The position numbers and the translations under genes were made by a program. Positions 34,185 through 42,828 of a DNA stretch of 64,000 bases are shown here, one piece after another. The stretch's first letter is position 1; each line of letters opens with the position of its first letter. The notes under the pieces are model-generated. The model searched no databases and was not told the DNA's origin. It saw only the letters and a list, made by a program, of their open reading frames with translations. The DNA is from Ectothiorhodospira shaposhnikovii (GTDB lineage Bacteria > Pseudomonadota > Gammaproteobacteria > Ectothiorhodospirales > Ectothiorhodospiraceae), in the NCBI RefSeq assembly GCF_022227765.1, contig NZ_JAJMLZ010000005.1:186001-250000 (forward strand). The letters are read 5' to 3'.

Positions 34185-34606
34185 CAGCGTATCCTTGTAA
34201 ACGTCCGGTAATGGTCCGCCGTATAGTAGACCTCCCCTTCCTGGCCGATCACCAGGCGCTGGGGTCCCGCATGCCGGATACCGGGGGTTCTCACCACATA
34301 TTCCCGGTAATAGCCCCTTTCCCTGGCCGGCAGCCTGCCTTCCCGGTTCTGGAACACGCTGCCGTCATTGCGATGGGGGTCGCGCTCGCCGCGCTCGATG
34401 CGGGCCAGCTCCGGCGCCAGATCCACATCCCCCTGAAACGCCAGGCGGCCATCCAGGTCATGGACCCGGACATCCTTCACGATCAGGGAAGTGTCCGCCC
34501 CGGCCCGGCTGCCCGGGTCGGAGTCCGACGCCGAGAAGCATCCGGTGAGTCCCGTCATCAGGACGATGAGCAGGGTGAAAAGGAGTGTCAGTGATCGTTT
34601 CATCAT
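34184..34606 (-). CDS. Barnase-like guanyl-preferring ribonuclease, lipoprotein type
   Basis: A 140-residue exported RNase. The N-terminus (MMKRSLTLLFTLLIVLMTGLTGC) ends in a lipobox LTGC, so it is probably lipid-anchored in the envelope rather than freely secreted. The nuclease domain aligns with barnase: GSVFQNREGRLP, YYREYVV (general base Glu, barnase E73), GPQRLVIG (Arg87) and YYTADHYRTFTRIR (general acid His102). All three catalytic residues are present. It is co-transcribed with its barstar. M2 (34603) is an equally good start. Possible roles are competitor inhibition or RNA scavenging; the lipid anchor is unusual. Confidence 0.88.
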   Translation of the reverse strand: MMKRSLTLLFTLLIVLMTGLTGCFSASDSDPGSRAGADTSLIVKDVRVHDLDGRLAFQGDVDLAPELARIERGERDPHRNDGSVFQNREGRLPARERGYYREYVVRTPGIRHAGPQRLVIGQEGEVYYTADHYRTFTRIR

Positions 34607-34658
34607 TTTATGCGGTACACCTTGGTTTCAATGGATCGGTTTCGGACGCCCTGAACAC

Positions 34659-34728
34659 GTCATTCCCGTACCAGCGGGAATCCATTCACAGCCTGGATCC
34701 CGGACTCCCGCTTTCGCGGGAGTGACGG
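34659..34728. repeat. REP family A pair (first copy degenerate)
   Basis: TTCCCGTACCAGCGGGAA then CTCCCGCTTTCGCGGGAG in inverted order, between the DUF2845 gene and the RNase gene. Confidence 0.65.
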
Positions 34729-34751
34729 CGGGGGGCCTTGGCGTCACGGTA

Positions 34752-35051
34752 TCAGAACCGGCTCCACTCGATCTTGAGGATCTGTCCGCCGCTGACGGTG
34801 ATGGTGTAGTTGAGGTCATTGTGGCGATAGAACCAGGTCTCCGAGACCCGCCATTCCAGGCAGCCGCGCCGATCCCGCCGCACACAGGTTTCCTGGCTGC
34901 TGCGGTAGCGGGGCTCGCCCATGTGTTCCAGCAGCAGCCAGGCGGGGCTGCCTTCGCGGATGAGCACGCCGTCGAAACGCAGGCTGGAGGCCTGGGATGT
35001 GGTCGCTACCAGGAGTAGTGGCAGGAGGAGCCATGTCCAGTGTTTGATCAT
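34752..35051 (-). CDS. DUF2845 family exported protein
   Basis: A 99-residue protein from the ATG at 35051 (MIKHWTWLLLPLLLVATTSQAS), a typical signal peptide; the longer frame upstream is not family-like. The mature part has the DUF2845 pattern: LRFDGVLIREGSPAWLLLEH, GEPRYRSS, two cysteines (ETCVRRDRRGCLEW, probably a disulphide), then WFYRHNDLNYTITVSGGQI. Such proteins are small periplasmic, SmpA-like beta proteins of unknown function. Confidence 0.8.
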   Translation of the reverse strand: MIKHWTWLLLPLLLVATTSQASSLRFDGVLIREGSPAWLLLEHMGEPRYRSSQETCVRRDRRGCLEWRVSETWFYRHNDLNYTITVSGGQILKIEWSRF

Positions 35052-35140
35052 GTGTGCACAGGCCTCGCCGGGAGGATTCTGCCGACATGATAGCAGCGGT
35101 CCCGCCGCAGCCTCACCGCCCACGGCGACCGCCGCCGAGG

Positions 35141-38100
35141 TCATTGCACCACGATGGGGTGTCGCTGCCGGACCTCATAGCCTCCCGCGGGCCAGTCATG
35201 GTAGATCCTCAGTTCATACTGACCCGGCGGCAATGGATTGAAGACGGCTGTTCCGGCGGTTTGGCCCTGGGTATAAAACCACTGTCCATAACGGTTATCC
35301 GGCAGGCTGCTTTCAACCAGGGTGAGCCAGTCCTGCGGATGACCGGGCAGCGTGTCGTAGTCAAGGGTGATCGGTTCACCCGCGGTGAAATACCGCGCTT
35401 CACCATCGGTTTCCGTGCGGGGAGGAAGGTGTTCGAGCTGGTGGTTCAGCTCCAGGATCGGCGGGTATTCCGGATAGGCCCGGCGCAGCCGCTGGACGAT
35501 GGCCCGGGCTTCATCCTCCCGCCGGCTTGTCAGCAGACGTGAGGCTTCGGCCAGGTCGCGGTCAACGGTGTCCCGCAGATAGCTGAGTCGTTGCAGGTGG
35601 CGACCGGCCTCGGTGTGGGCCGGATCAATGGCCAGTGCGTTCTGGACGGACCTCAGGGCGGAATCCAGTCGTCCCGCGCGGGCGTGGTCCCGCATGCTGT
35701 CCAGGTGGGCCTGGATCTGCCGGGCTCGTTCGTCGTCATCATCCGGCGGGGTATTTGACAGGACGTTGAGGGTGCGCCGGGTACTGCCCAGCATTCTTCC
35801 TTCCGCATCGTGCACGGAGAGTTCGATGGCATAGGTCCCCGGGGCATGGGCTGAAAACCGCGTATCCCGCCCGCCGGGGCTGAACAGTCGGGCGCCCGAG
35901 GGGCTGACCTGCCAGCGGTAGCGGACCTGATCCGCTGTTCCGGGCACTATGTGGGCGCTAAGGTAAACCTCCTCATGGGTGACAATGGCACCCTCGGGGA
36001 CCGGGGTCAGGCCACCTCTGGCCGCGTCCCAGACCTGGGCCGGTGGGCCGGGCCGGCGTGGATCGGAGATGGACACCCGATAACCACTGCCGGTGTAATT
36101 ACTGCGAACCGTTGCCAAGGCGTCCCCGTGGTGTGGGACCTGGACATGGACTTCCAGCGCCACGGGCTTTTCATCCTGAATCACGAAGGCGATCTCGGCG
36201 GCGTGGCTGCCGTATTCCCGGCGATGGTCGGCACGGGGTTCCATCCAGCGATGATCCACCAGTGCGTCCGCGACGGCGGGGCGGCTGATGACCCGTGCAT
36301 GCACGGTGTCGCCGATCCTGGCCTGGCCGTCCGGTCGCGAAAACTGCAGGGCAAACTCGGGTGCGGCCACATCCACCGCCACGGGCTGGGACTCGGCGTG
36401 CAGGCGCCAGGTATTGCCTTCGCGAGCGAGTACCTGCACCCAGACCAGGACGCGACCCATGCGATTGTAGGTCACGGTGGTGCGGGGGCTTTCCGTGGTG
36501 GGCTGGTCGAAATGAAGGTCGGGGCTGCCGTGCCACACGTAACGATAGGATGCCGGCTGGCGGCCGGTAGGCCGGGATGACTGTGTTCCTGCATCGATTC
36601 CCCCGATCCGGATATCGGCGCAGTAGCGGAACGGGTTGCCCGATTCGTCGGCAACCGCAAAGGGTGACTCTGGTCCGGGTTCCACGCATTCCACCGGCTC
36701 GGGCGGCGGGGGTTCGGGGACGCTGACGGTCAGGGTGGCCTGGCTGCCGTAAAGCACCCGTCCCTGCAGGCCCTGCAGGGAGGCGGTCAGGATCGCGGTA
36801 CGCTGGGCCGAGGTGCCTGCACCCGCACTTGCGCCGCCCCGGTCGGAGGCGGACGGCAACCCGGGTGAGGGCGCGGTCGGTGCCGCCACGGTATCGTCCG
36901 GGGTTGTGGCGGCGGCCGGTTGCGGGCTTGCGGGCCGGGAGTCCGGTTGAGATGCCGACGGTGGCTGGTCCTCGGGGGGACGGTCGGGTTCCAGACGGAT
37001 TGGCAGTGCGCTCAGCGTGCCATAGGCCTCCACGTGATTGCGTTCGAAGGGCTTGTGATCCTTGGCGGTTGCGTGAAGGGTAAAAGGCGTGCGCCGGGTC
37101 ACGACGGCAGAGAAGCGACAGCCGGATCGCGTGCATTCCAGGGGCTGGGTCTGGCCATCGATGCGCACCACCACATCGGCAAGCGGCACATCATGTGCGG
37201 TTGAAGTCACCTGTCCCGGTATCACGATCTGGTGCTGATGGGCTTCCACCCATTGGCTGATCAGGGACCGGAAGGACTGACTGAAGAAGTTCAGGGCCGC
37301 AAATTCGTCCCGCCGACCGCTGCGCAGCAGATAGCTGGTGCCGTCCTGGGCGGTCAACCGCTGGCCGTCGGTCTTGCCGGTCCTTTCCAGGACTTTCTGG
37401 AATTCATCGCTGCCGGGTCCGTCAACGATCTCGAAATACCGGCTGAAGGTCTGGTGCTGCTGGGTGATGGGCCGGGTCATCGCCATGGCGATGCTCACCA
37501 GGCGTTCGGGCGTGACCATGTTGCGGTGTCGCTCTTCGGTGCTGCCTTGCAGGGCCCGGTAATAGGAATAAAGGATGGCGAAGCTGCCGCCATCCACCAG
37601 GGCGTGCATGCGCTCGTCCAGATAGATGAAGTGGCTGTTGTCTTCCACCCCCTGCCAGACCCGGATCGGACTCAGCCCCGGGTACTGATCGTCCTCGGCC
37701 AGAAAGGCGGCGCAATTGCAACTGCCGCCGCAGCTTGCCTCGAAGGCACGCTGTACGGCCTTGTCCCTGCCCATCTGACCGCACAGCGCACCCTGGCGGG
37801 CCTGGGCGATCTGTGCATCGAGCCGGGTAAGTGCGTCGATGAAGGCATCGGTTGCCTCCACGTAAAAATTAATCATGGCGTTGAGGGCCGGGACCTTGTC
37901 GGTGAATTTTTCCATGGAAGTCAGCACGTTCCGGATCCGGCGCAGGCTTTCGGTGGGGACTTCCGGGTTGGAGCTGGTGGGGTCGAACAGCTTGACGAAT
38001 TCCACCATGCCGCCGGCCGTCTTCAGGTGGGCTTCGCCCCGGTCCAGGTGGGCCTTGGCTGTGCGCAGGTGTCTGACCGCGTCGCTGTTCCGGTAGGTGC

Positions 38101-38572
38101 GTTCCAGTTCGCTCAGCCGGTACATGTGACCGAAGGCCTCGGAGCGGTTGCCGCGAAACCAGGAGAGCAGGTCCACCTGGTCGGAAATCCTGAACCCGAG
38201 GGTGTCCTGAAACTGGCTCAGGGCCTTGAAACCTTCCTCCCCAAGTCCCAGTGCCAGAAGCTTGTTCATGGCATCCTGGTTGAGCTCCTGAAGCAGGTCT
38301 TCCACGCCCTGGATGTTCTTGTCCTGGGCTTCCCGCGTGGTGGCCCGCCGCCAACCGTCGATGGCCTGCTGGAACCGCTCCATCTGGGTGGCCACGTAAT
38401 CCACCCGGGATTTGACCTCATCAAAAGTCGCCTTGACGTCCTGGTAGGACTGCTCGTAGATCCGTTTTTCGATGTCGTTGGAGGCTGTTGCCATGGTTGG
38501 CAGGAGCAGGAGCACCAGCAGTGCCAGGGTCCCGACGAGGTTTCGGGCAAGGATCAGGGGCAGGACGGGCAT
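35141..38572 (-). CDS. Large exported multidomain protein (helical N-terminus, Ig/PKD-like middle, TPR-like, C-terminal beta domain)
   Basis: A 1143-residue protein from ATG 38572. Signal peptide (LVGTLALLVLLLLPTMATAS), then a helical, coiled-coil-prone region to about 280, a Cys cluster CGGSCNCAAF, and a mixed domain to about 470. One Ig-like segment (IVIPGQVTSTAHDVPLADV) is followed by a proline/alanine/serine-rich linker (about 535-600), then PKD-like repeats with GTYAIELSVHDAEG, and a tetratricopeptide-like stretch (RLDSALRSVQNALAIDPAHT). The end (ITLDYDTLPGHPQDWLTLVE ... GQYELRIYHDWPAGGYEV) matches a small beta domain common at the ends of caspase-like and lipoprotein architectures. No enzymatic motif was recognised. 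Likely periplasmic or surface, in protein-protein contacts. Confidence 0.65.
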   Translation of the reverse strand: MPVLPLILARNLVGTLALLVLLLLPTMATASNDIEKRIYEQSYQDVKATFDEVKSRVDYVATQMERFQQAIDGWRRATTREAQDKNIQGVEDLLQELNQDAMNKLLALGLGEEGFKALSQFQDTLGFRISDQVDLLSWFRGNRSEAFGHMYRLSELERTYRNSDAVRHLRTAKAHLDRGEAHLKTAGGMVEFVKLFDPTSSNPEVPTESLRRIRNVLTSMEKFTDKVPALNAMINFYVEATDAFIDALTRLDAQIAQARQGALCGQMGRDKAVQRAFEASCGGSCNCAAFLAEDDQYPGLSPIRVWQGVEDNSHFIYLDERMHALVDGGSFAILYSYYRALQGSTEERHRNMVTPERLVSIAMAMTRPITQQHQTFSRYFEIVDGPGSDEFQKVLERTGKTDGQRLTAQDGTSYLLRSGRRDEFAALNFFSQSFRSLISQWVEAHQHQIVIPGQVTSTAHDVPLADVVVRIDGQTQPLECTRSGCRFSAVVTRRTPFTLHATAKDHKPFERNHVEAYGTLSALPIRLEPDRPPEDQPPSASQPDSRPASPQPAAATTPDDTVAAPTAPSPGLPSASDRGGASAGAGTSAQRTAILTASLQGLQGRVLYGSQATLTVSVPEPPPPEPVECVEPGPESPFAVADESGNPFRYCADIRIGGIDAGTQSSRPTGRQPASYRYVWHGSPDLHFDQPTTESPRTTVTYNRMGRVLVWVQVLAREGNTWRLHAESQPVAVDVAAPEFALQFSRPDGQARIGDTVHARVISRPAVADALVDHRWMEPRADHRREYGSHAAEIAFVIQDEKPVALEVHVQVPHHGDALATVRSNYTGSGYRVSISDPRRPGPPAQVWDAARGGLTPVPEGAIVTHEEVYLSAHIVPGTADQVRYRWQVSPSGARLFSPGGRDTRFSAHAPGTYAIELSVHDAEGRMLGSTRRTLNVLSNTPPDDDDERARQIQAHLDSMRDHARAGRLDSALRSVQNALAIDPAHTEAGRHLQRLSYLRDTVDRDLAEASRLLTSRREDEARAIVQRLRRAYPEYPPILELNHQLEHLPPRTETDGEARYFTAGEPITLDYDTLPGHPQDWLTLVESSLPDNRYGQWFYTQGQTAGTAVFNPLPPGQYELRIYHDWPAGGYEVRQRHPIVVQ

Positions 38573-38728
38573 CGGATCATGTCTCCCGGGCGGCGCGCGA
38601 CGTGGCGGCAAGGACGGAGCGGTCAGCGGCCAGTGTAGGCAAATCCCGCCTCGCCGGCTGTCGTCCGCGTGTCATCCGTCGCCGCCTTGCCTGCCTGAAA
38701 CCATCTGGCAGCCCCGCCCTCTACTCTG

Positions 38729-39481
38729 TTACCCCTGCCGGCTTGCCTCGCACAGGGCGCGCATCTGTTCCGGCACATTGTCCGGGCAGGCGCCGCACTG
38801 TTCGTTGCCGGGCAGCGCGAAATCGATCTTGCGGGGGTAGGGCAGGTCCATTTCGTGCATGATCTTCACGAACTCCGCCTCCGTGCGGCCCTTGCCCAGC
38901 CGCGGGTTGCGCAGCTTTTCCTGGGCGATGGTGGTGATGCGCCGGTCTTCGTAGTCGTGGGCGGGATAGACCAGGGTCTCGTCGGGCAGGCTGAAGAACT
39001 TGTCGTGGATGCTGCGATACAGCACATGAGCATCACCGGACTGGAAATCGGTGCGTCCGCAGCTCTCGATCAGCAGGGCATCTCCCGAGAACAGGAGCTT
39101 GAGGCCGTGATGATCCAGCAGATAGGCGTGATGGGTGTCGGTATGTCCGGGGGTGAACAGGGGGTTGAGGGTGATGCCGCCCACCTGGAAGGGTTCCCCT
39201 TCCCGCAGTCCCAGATCCCGGCAGGGCAGCGCGTCCAGGGCCGGGCCCGCGATCCGGCAGCCGGTGAGTTGCTTGAGTCGCCGCGCCCCGGTGATGTGAT
39301 CGGCGTGGATGTGGGTTTCCACCGCGTAATCCAGGGTCAGCCCCATGGACTGCAGGACCTCCAGGTCCCGGTCCACCGTTTCCAGCACCGGGTCGATGAG
39401 GGCCGTGACACCGGTGTCGGGACAGGCCAGCAGGTAGGTGAAAGTGGAAGAATCCGGTTCGAATAGCTGCCGAAAATGCAT
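38729..39481 (-). CDS. ETHE1-type persulfide dioxygenase (MBL-fold sulfur dioxygenase)
   Basis: A 250-residue non-haem iron enzyme that oxidises glutathione persulfide to sulfite. Metal ligands and signatures: VETHIHADHITGARRLK, TPGHTDTHHAYL, LLFSGDALLIESCGRTDFQ and VYPAHDYEDR. CGRTDFQ distinguishes ETHE1 from glyoxalase II. The C-terminus carries CGACPDN. No fused rhodanese domain is present. It fits a sulfur-oxidising lifestyle. It is flanked by unrelated large secreted-protein genes, so it is probably its own transcription unit. Confidence 0.92.
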   Translation of the reverse strand: MHFRQLFEPDSSTFTYLLACPDTGVTALIDPVLETVDRDLEVLQSMGLTLDYAVETHIHADHITGARRLKQLTGCRIAGPALDALPCRDLGLREGEPFQVGGITLNPLFTPGHTDTHHAYLLDHHGLKLLFSGDALLIESCGRTDFQSGDAHVLYRSIHDKFFSLPDETLVYPAHDYEDRRITTIAQEKLRNPRLGKGRTEAEFVKIMHEMDLPYPRKIDFALPGNEQCGACPDNVPEQMRALCEASRQG

Positions 39482-39688
39482 TGGGTTTTCCTCTTCCAGT
39501 CGTGAGCCCGTTGCGTCGGTTTCAGTATAGTCGCTCAGGTGCTCTCCCCTGGCGGGATAAGGGGGCCGTCATTCCGCGCGGACCAAAAGACGACAGAGAG
39601 TCGACTTTCGCACGTTGCCCGGGCGGGGCAGTATGGTCTCGAACCTTATCATGACGATTTTCCGACCCTGGGAGCGTCCCGTTTGCAC

Positions 39689-41503
39689 ATGGTCTTTCCA
39701 ACCGCTTCGGTGCTCTTCCGGTATCCGGTCGCCATCCCGCGCCTGGCGATGCTGTCCATGCTTCTCTTCTGTGCCGGTACCGTTCAGGCGCAGCCGGTAC
39801 TGAGCATCCTGCCGGAGTCCACGGGCTGCATGGCAGTGCTGACCAGCCAGGCCGGCGGCTTGTATCGGGGTTGCGGACCGCACTGGCGGTTCCGGCGCGT
39901 CGCCGGTGCGCCCGAGGCACTGCCGGTTGCCCTGACCGAGAGCCACCGTTCGCTGATCCTCGGCACACGCACCGGCCTCTACCAGCGTCCATCCGACCAG
40001 ACCGGGTGGCAACGACTCAGCGATCAGCCCACCGGCGCGCTGGCCTGTCACGGCGCCCACTGCGTGGTCCGATTCTTCGGCCAGGGGCCTCGGCGGTTAT
40101 CGGATGGCCGGCTCTCCCCGCCGCAGGTCCGGGGCCTTCCGGATCAGCCCCTGCAACAGTTCGTCATCGCCGGAGACGGTGCCCTGTATGGCGCCGGTAT
40201 GGGCGCGGGTGTCCTGTGGCTCAAGCCCGGCAGTGATACTTGGCAGCCCGTCGGGTCCGGTCTGGGCAATGGCAACGTGCTGACCCTGGCGCGGGCGGAT
40301 GATGGCACCCTCCACGCCGGAACCTATGGTGGCGGCCTTTACCGACTGCGCCCCGGTGAGACTCGCTGGCAGCGCCTGTCGGGTCTGCCGGCCGTGAAGG
40401 TGACGGCCCTGGCTGTGTCCGCCGATGGTCGCCGGGTGCTGGCCAGTGTCGGCGATGGGGTGCGGGAATCGCGGGATGGCGGCGACAACTGGCGGGAGGT
40501 GCCTGCGTTGGCGGGTATCCCCGTGCTCAGTCTGGCCTTCGACGGGGCAGGACGGGCCTGGGCCGGGACCCGGGAGGGGCGGCTGTACCGTCAACAGGAC
40601 TCGGACTGGATGCGGGTCCGTTTCGGGGCTGATCTGATCGTCCACCAAGTGGCGTCGGTGGGGCAGGGCGGGCTATTCGTTCTCATGGGGGATCGGTTGT
40701 ACCGGCGCCCGTACCCCGGCGCGGAGTGGCAGCGGATCGAGACGCCGTTTCCCATGACTGATGGGTCGGCGGCCCTTGCCATGGACGCGGCGGGTCGCCT
40801 TTATCTGGGCAGTACACGGCAGCCGCCCCGGCGTCTGGACAGCCGGACCGGGGAATGGCGGATGTCGGCATCGGGATGGCCGGAGCCGGGAGGGGTACGT
40901 GCCCTGCGCACCGGCCCGGAGGGTGTCGTGTACGGGATACATGCCGACACGGGTCAGCTCCACCGCCTGGATCCGGAGCAGGATCGCTGGACGCCGGTCG
41001 AGGTCGGTGAGGCCCGTCCGGGCCACCCGCTTTGGGATCTGCGGCGGCTGCCGGGAGACCATGGGGTGGCCTGGGGTCCCAATGATCTGGTGTGGCAGCG
41101 GCCCGGCGAACCCTGGGGGCACAGCCGGTTTGCCCAGCTTGAGCGCGGGGCGCCCGGACTGGACGCCGACGGGGTGTTGTGGACGCGTCGACAGGTCACG
41201 GTGTTTTCGCTGGCACCCGGTGAGAACCGCTGGCGTGACAACGCCATCCGACATCCGCTGTATGTGGAGGCCGTGGCCCTGATCGACGGCACGGAACTGG
41301 CGCTGACCGAAGACAACCGTCTGGTACGCCTGCGGCGTCGGGAGGATGGCACCTGGGTGGAACGCAATGCCTACCAACCGCCGGGGCCGCCGCCTTACGC
41401 ACTGACCGCCACGGGGGACAGAGTCTATCTGGGCACCGTGGACGGCCTTCATGAACTGGACCCGGTGCATGGCACCTGGCGGGACATCACCCCTACACAC
41501 TGA
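39689..41503 (+). CDS. Exported beta-propeller-like protein
   Basis: About 604 residues from ATG 39689; the frame opens at 39539, and M at 39749 is another candidate start. Signal peptide around LAMLSMLLFCAGTVQAQ. The body is a run of about 40-45-residue repeats with the pattern 'W..L.....G.V.AL....DG.LYAGT..GGLYR', for example LTLARADDGTLHAGTYGGGL and VTALAVSADGRRVLASVGDG. This is typical of BNR/YVTN-like or two-component-sensor propellers. No catalytic residues are apparent. It is first of a three-gene rightward set; the next gene starts 14 bases after its stop. Confidence 0.7.
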   Translation: MVFPTASVLFRYPVAIPRLAMLSMLLFCAGTVQAQPVLSILPESTGCMAVLTSQAGGLYRGCGPHWRFRRVAGAPEALPVALTESHRSLILGTRTGLYQRPSDQTGWQRLSDQPTGALACHGAHCVVRFFGQGPRRLSDGRLSPPQVRGLPDQPLQQFVIAGDGALYGAGMGAGVLWLKPGSDTWQPVGSGLGNGNVLTLARADDGTLHAGTYGGGLYRLRPGETRWQRLSGLPAVKVTALAVSADGRRVLASVGDGVRESRDGGDNWREVPALAGIPVLSLAFDGAGRAWAGTREGRLYRQQDSDWMRVRFGADLIVHQVASVGQGGLFVLMGDRLYRRPYPGAEWQRIETPFPMTDGSAALAMDAAGRLYLGSTRQPPRRLDSRTGEWRMSASGWPEPGGVRALRTGPEGVVYGIHADTGQLHRLDPEQDRWTPVEVGEARPGHPLWDLRRLPGDHGVAWGPNDLVWQRPGEPWGHSRFAQLERGAPGLDADGVLWTRRQVTVFSLAPGENRWRDNAIRHPLYVEAVALIDGTELALTEDNRLVRLRRREDGTWVERNAYQPPGPPPYALTATGDRVYLGTVDGLHELDPVHGTWRDITPTH

Positions 41504-41517
41504 GGCCGGCCATCGAC

Positions 41518-42828
41518 ATGTTGCCCGTGTTTCGCAGTCTGACCGTTGCCGTGCTTCTGGCTATGGGCGTCACGCTCTGGTGGTATCCCGCCGCCACCCT
41601 GGTGATGGTGGAACCGGTTGCCTGGGGACAATTGCACGAGCAGCAATATGCTCCCCGGCAGCGGGCGTCGCCATTTCTGTCTTCCGCCGTGATCGAGCAG
41701 TCCCGGCAGTCGCGTCCCTTCATGCCGATGGCGGAGTTCATCCAGAACCAGGTCGGCGGGGCGATGCTGGAGGTCGAGGCCGGTGAGTGGAGTCGGGACC
41801 TGCCGGGTTCCGATGGCGACCGGGCCTGGCTGGCACCGGACCGGGTGCCCGTCACCGATCCTCCGCGCGGCTGGGTGCATCTGGCCCTGCGGGACGGGGA
41901 GGCGCTGGATTTCTACCGCCTGCAATGGGTGGATCCGCTGCAGCATCTGGGTGACATACCCCCGGCGCAGGCCCATCCTTTCCGGGGTTTTCCGCTGCTC
42001 TGGGCGTGCATGGGCATCGTCCTGGTGGTGATGCTCGCGCTGCCGGTTCGTGAATCGCCTGCCCAGGCCAGCAATTTGGCCAGGGGCATGCGGGCGGGAC
42101 TGGGCCTGCTGTTTTTTTTCCTGCCGCCGACCCTGGTAAGCCTGTGGCTATCGCAGCGTTCGGCGCCGGACGCGGTCTACGCCCTGATCGTGATCGGGGG
42201 CATGCTGGCATTGACCGGTCTTGTCACGGCCCTGATCTTCGGTCGGCAGTACGCCTGGCTCAGGCGACTCATGGCCGGTGAGGGTTTGCTGGCCCATTGG
42301 CGACTGGCACCCGAGCACTGGCGGGATTTCGTGCAGCGGGACATGCGGCGCAGCCGGGGGGAGAAGCTGGCCAGGTTGGTGATGGTGGCGGTGATGGCCG
42401 TGGTGGTGGGCCTGGGGTTTGTGCTGTTTGCGCCGGACCGGGGAGCGGGTCTGGTGGTGGCGGGGGTGCTGACGGGCATGGTGCTGCTGCTTGCACTGAT
42501 CGTGTTGCTCATGCCCCTGTGGACCCGTCGACGCCTGTTACAGGCGTTACCGCAGGTCTGGCTGGGGCTGGAGGGTGTCTGCATCGGCCATCAGGCCCAC
42601 CATTGGTCGGGGCTGGGATCACGGCTTGAGTCGGCGCGATTGCAGAGGGGCAAGCAGGGCCGTCCTGCCCGGATCGAGCTGACGTATTCCGGATTGCGCG
42701 GGGTGAGCAGTGGTCGAGGGGTGTATGTCTATCGTGACCAGCAGAACGTGGTGGTACCGGTCCCCCCCGGAAAGGAAGCGGAGGCGGAAGGGGTCATTGC
42801 CCGGCTGCGAGCCGGCAAGGGGAAATGA
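41518..42828 (+). CDS. Membrane protein of unknown function
   Basis: A 436-residue protein. An N-terminal hydrophobic segment (about 5-30) is followed by an extracytoplasmic domain (about 35-155) with AEFIQNQVGGAMLEVEAG. Transmembrane segments follow near 160-178, 195-213, 222-241, and a pair at about 285-330 (LVMVAVMAVVVGLGFVLFA and a following hydrophobic stretch). The C-terminal cytoplasmic domain contains IELTYSGLRGVSSGRGVYVY. No family recognised; the topology resembles TMEM43-like bacterial proteins only loosely. Its stop overlaps the start of the 1456-codon gene (ATGA), so they are coupled. Confidence 0.7.
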   Translation: MLPVFRSLTVAVLLAMGVTLWWYPAATLVMVEPVAWGQLHEQQYAPRQRASPFLSSAVIEQSRQSRPFMPMAEFIQNQVGGAMLEVEAGEWSRDLPGSDGDRAWLAPDRVPVTDPPRGWVHLALRDGEALDFYRLQWVDPLQHLGDIPPAQAHPFRGFPLLWACMGIVLVVMLALPVRESPAQASNLARGMRAGLGLLFFFLPPTLVSLWLSQRSAPDAVYALIVIGGMLALTGLVTALIFGRQYAWLRRLMAGEGLLAHWRLAPEHWRDFVQRDMRRSRGEKLARLVMVAVMAVVVGLGFVLFAPDRGAGLVVAGVLTGMVLLLALIVLLMPLWTRRRLLQALPQVWLGLEGVCIGHQAHHWSGLGSRLESARLQRGKQGRPARIELTYSGLRGVSSGRGVYVYRDQQNVVVPVPPGKEAEAEGVIARLRAGKGK

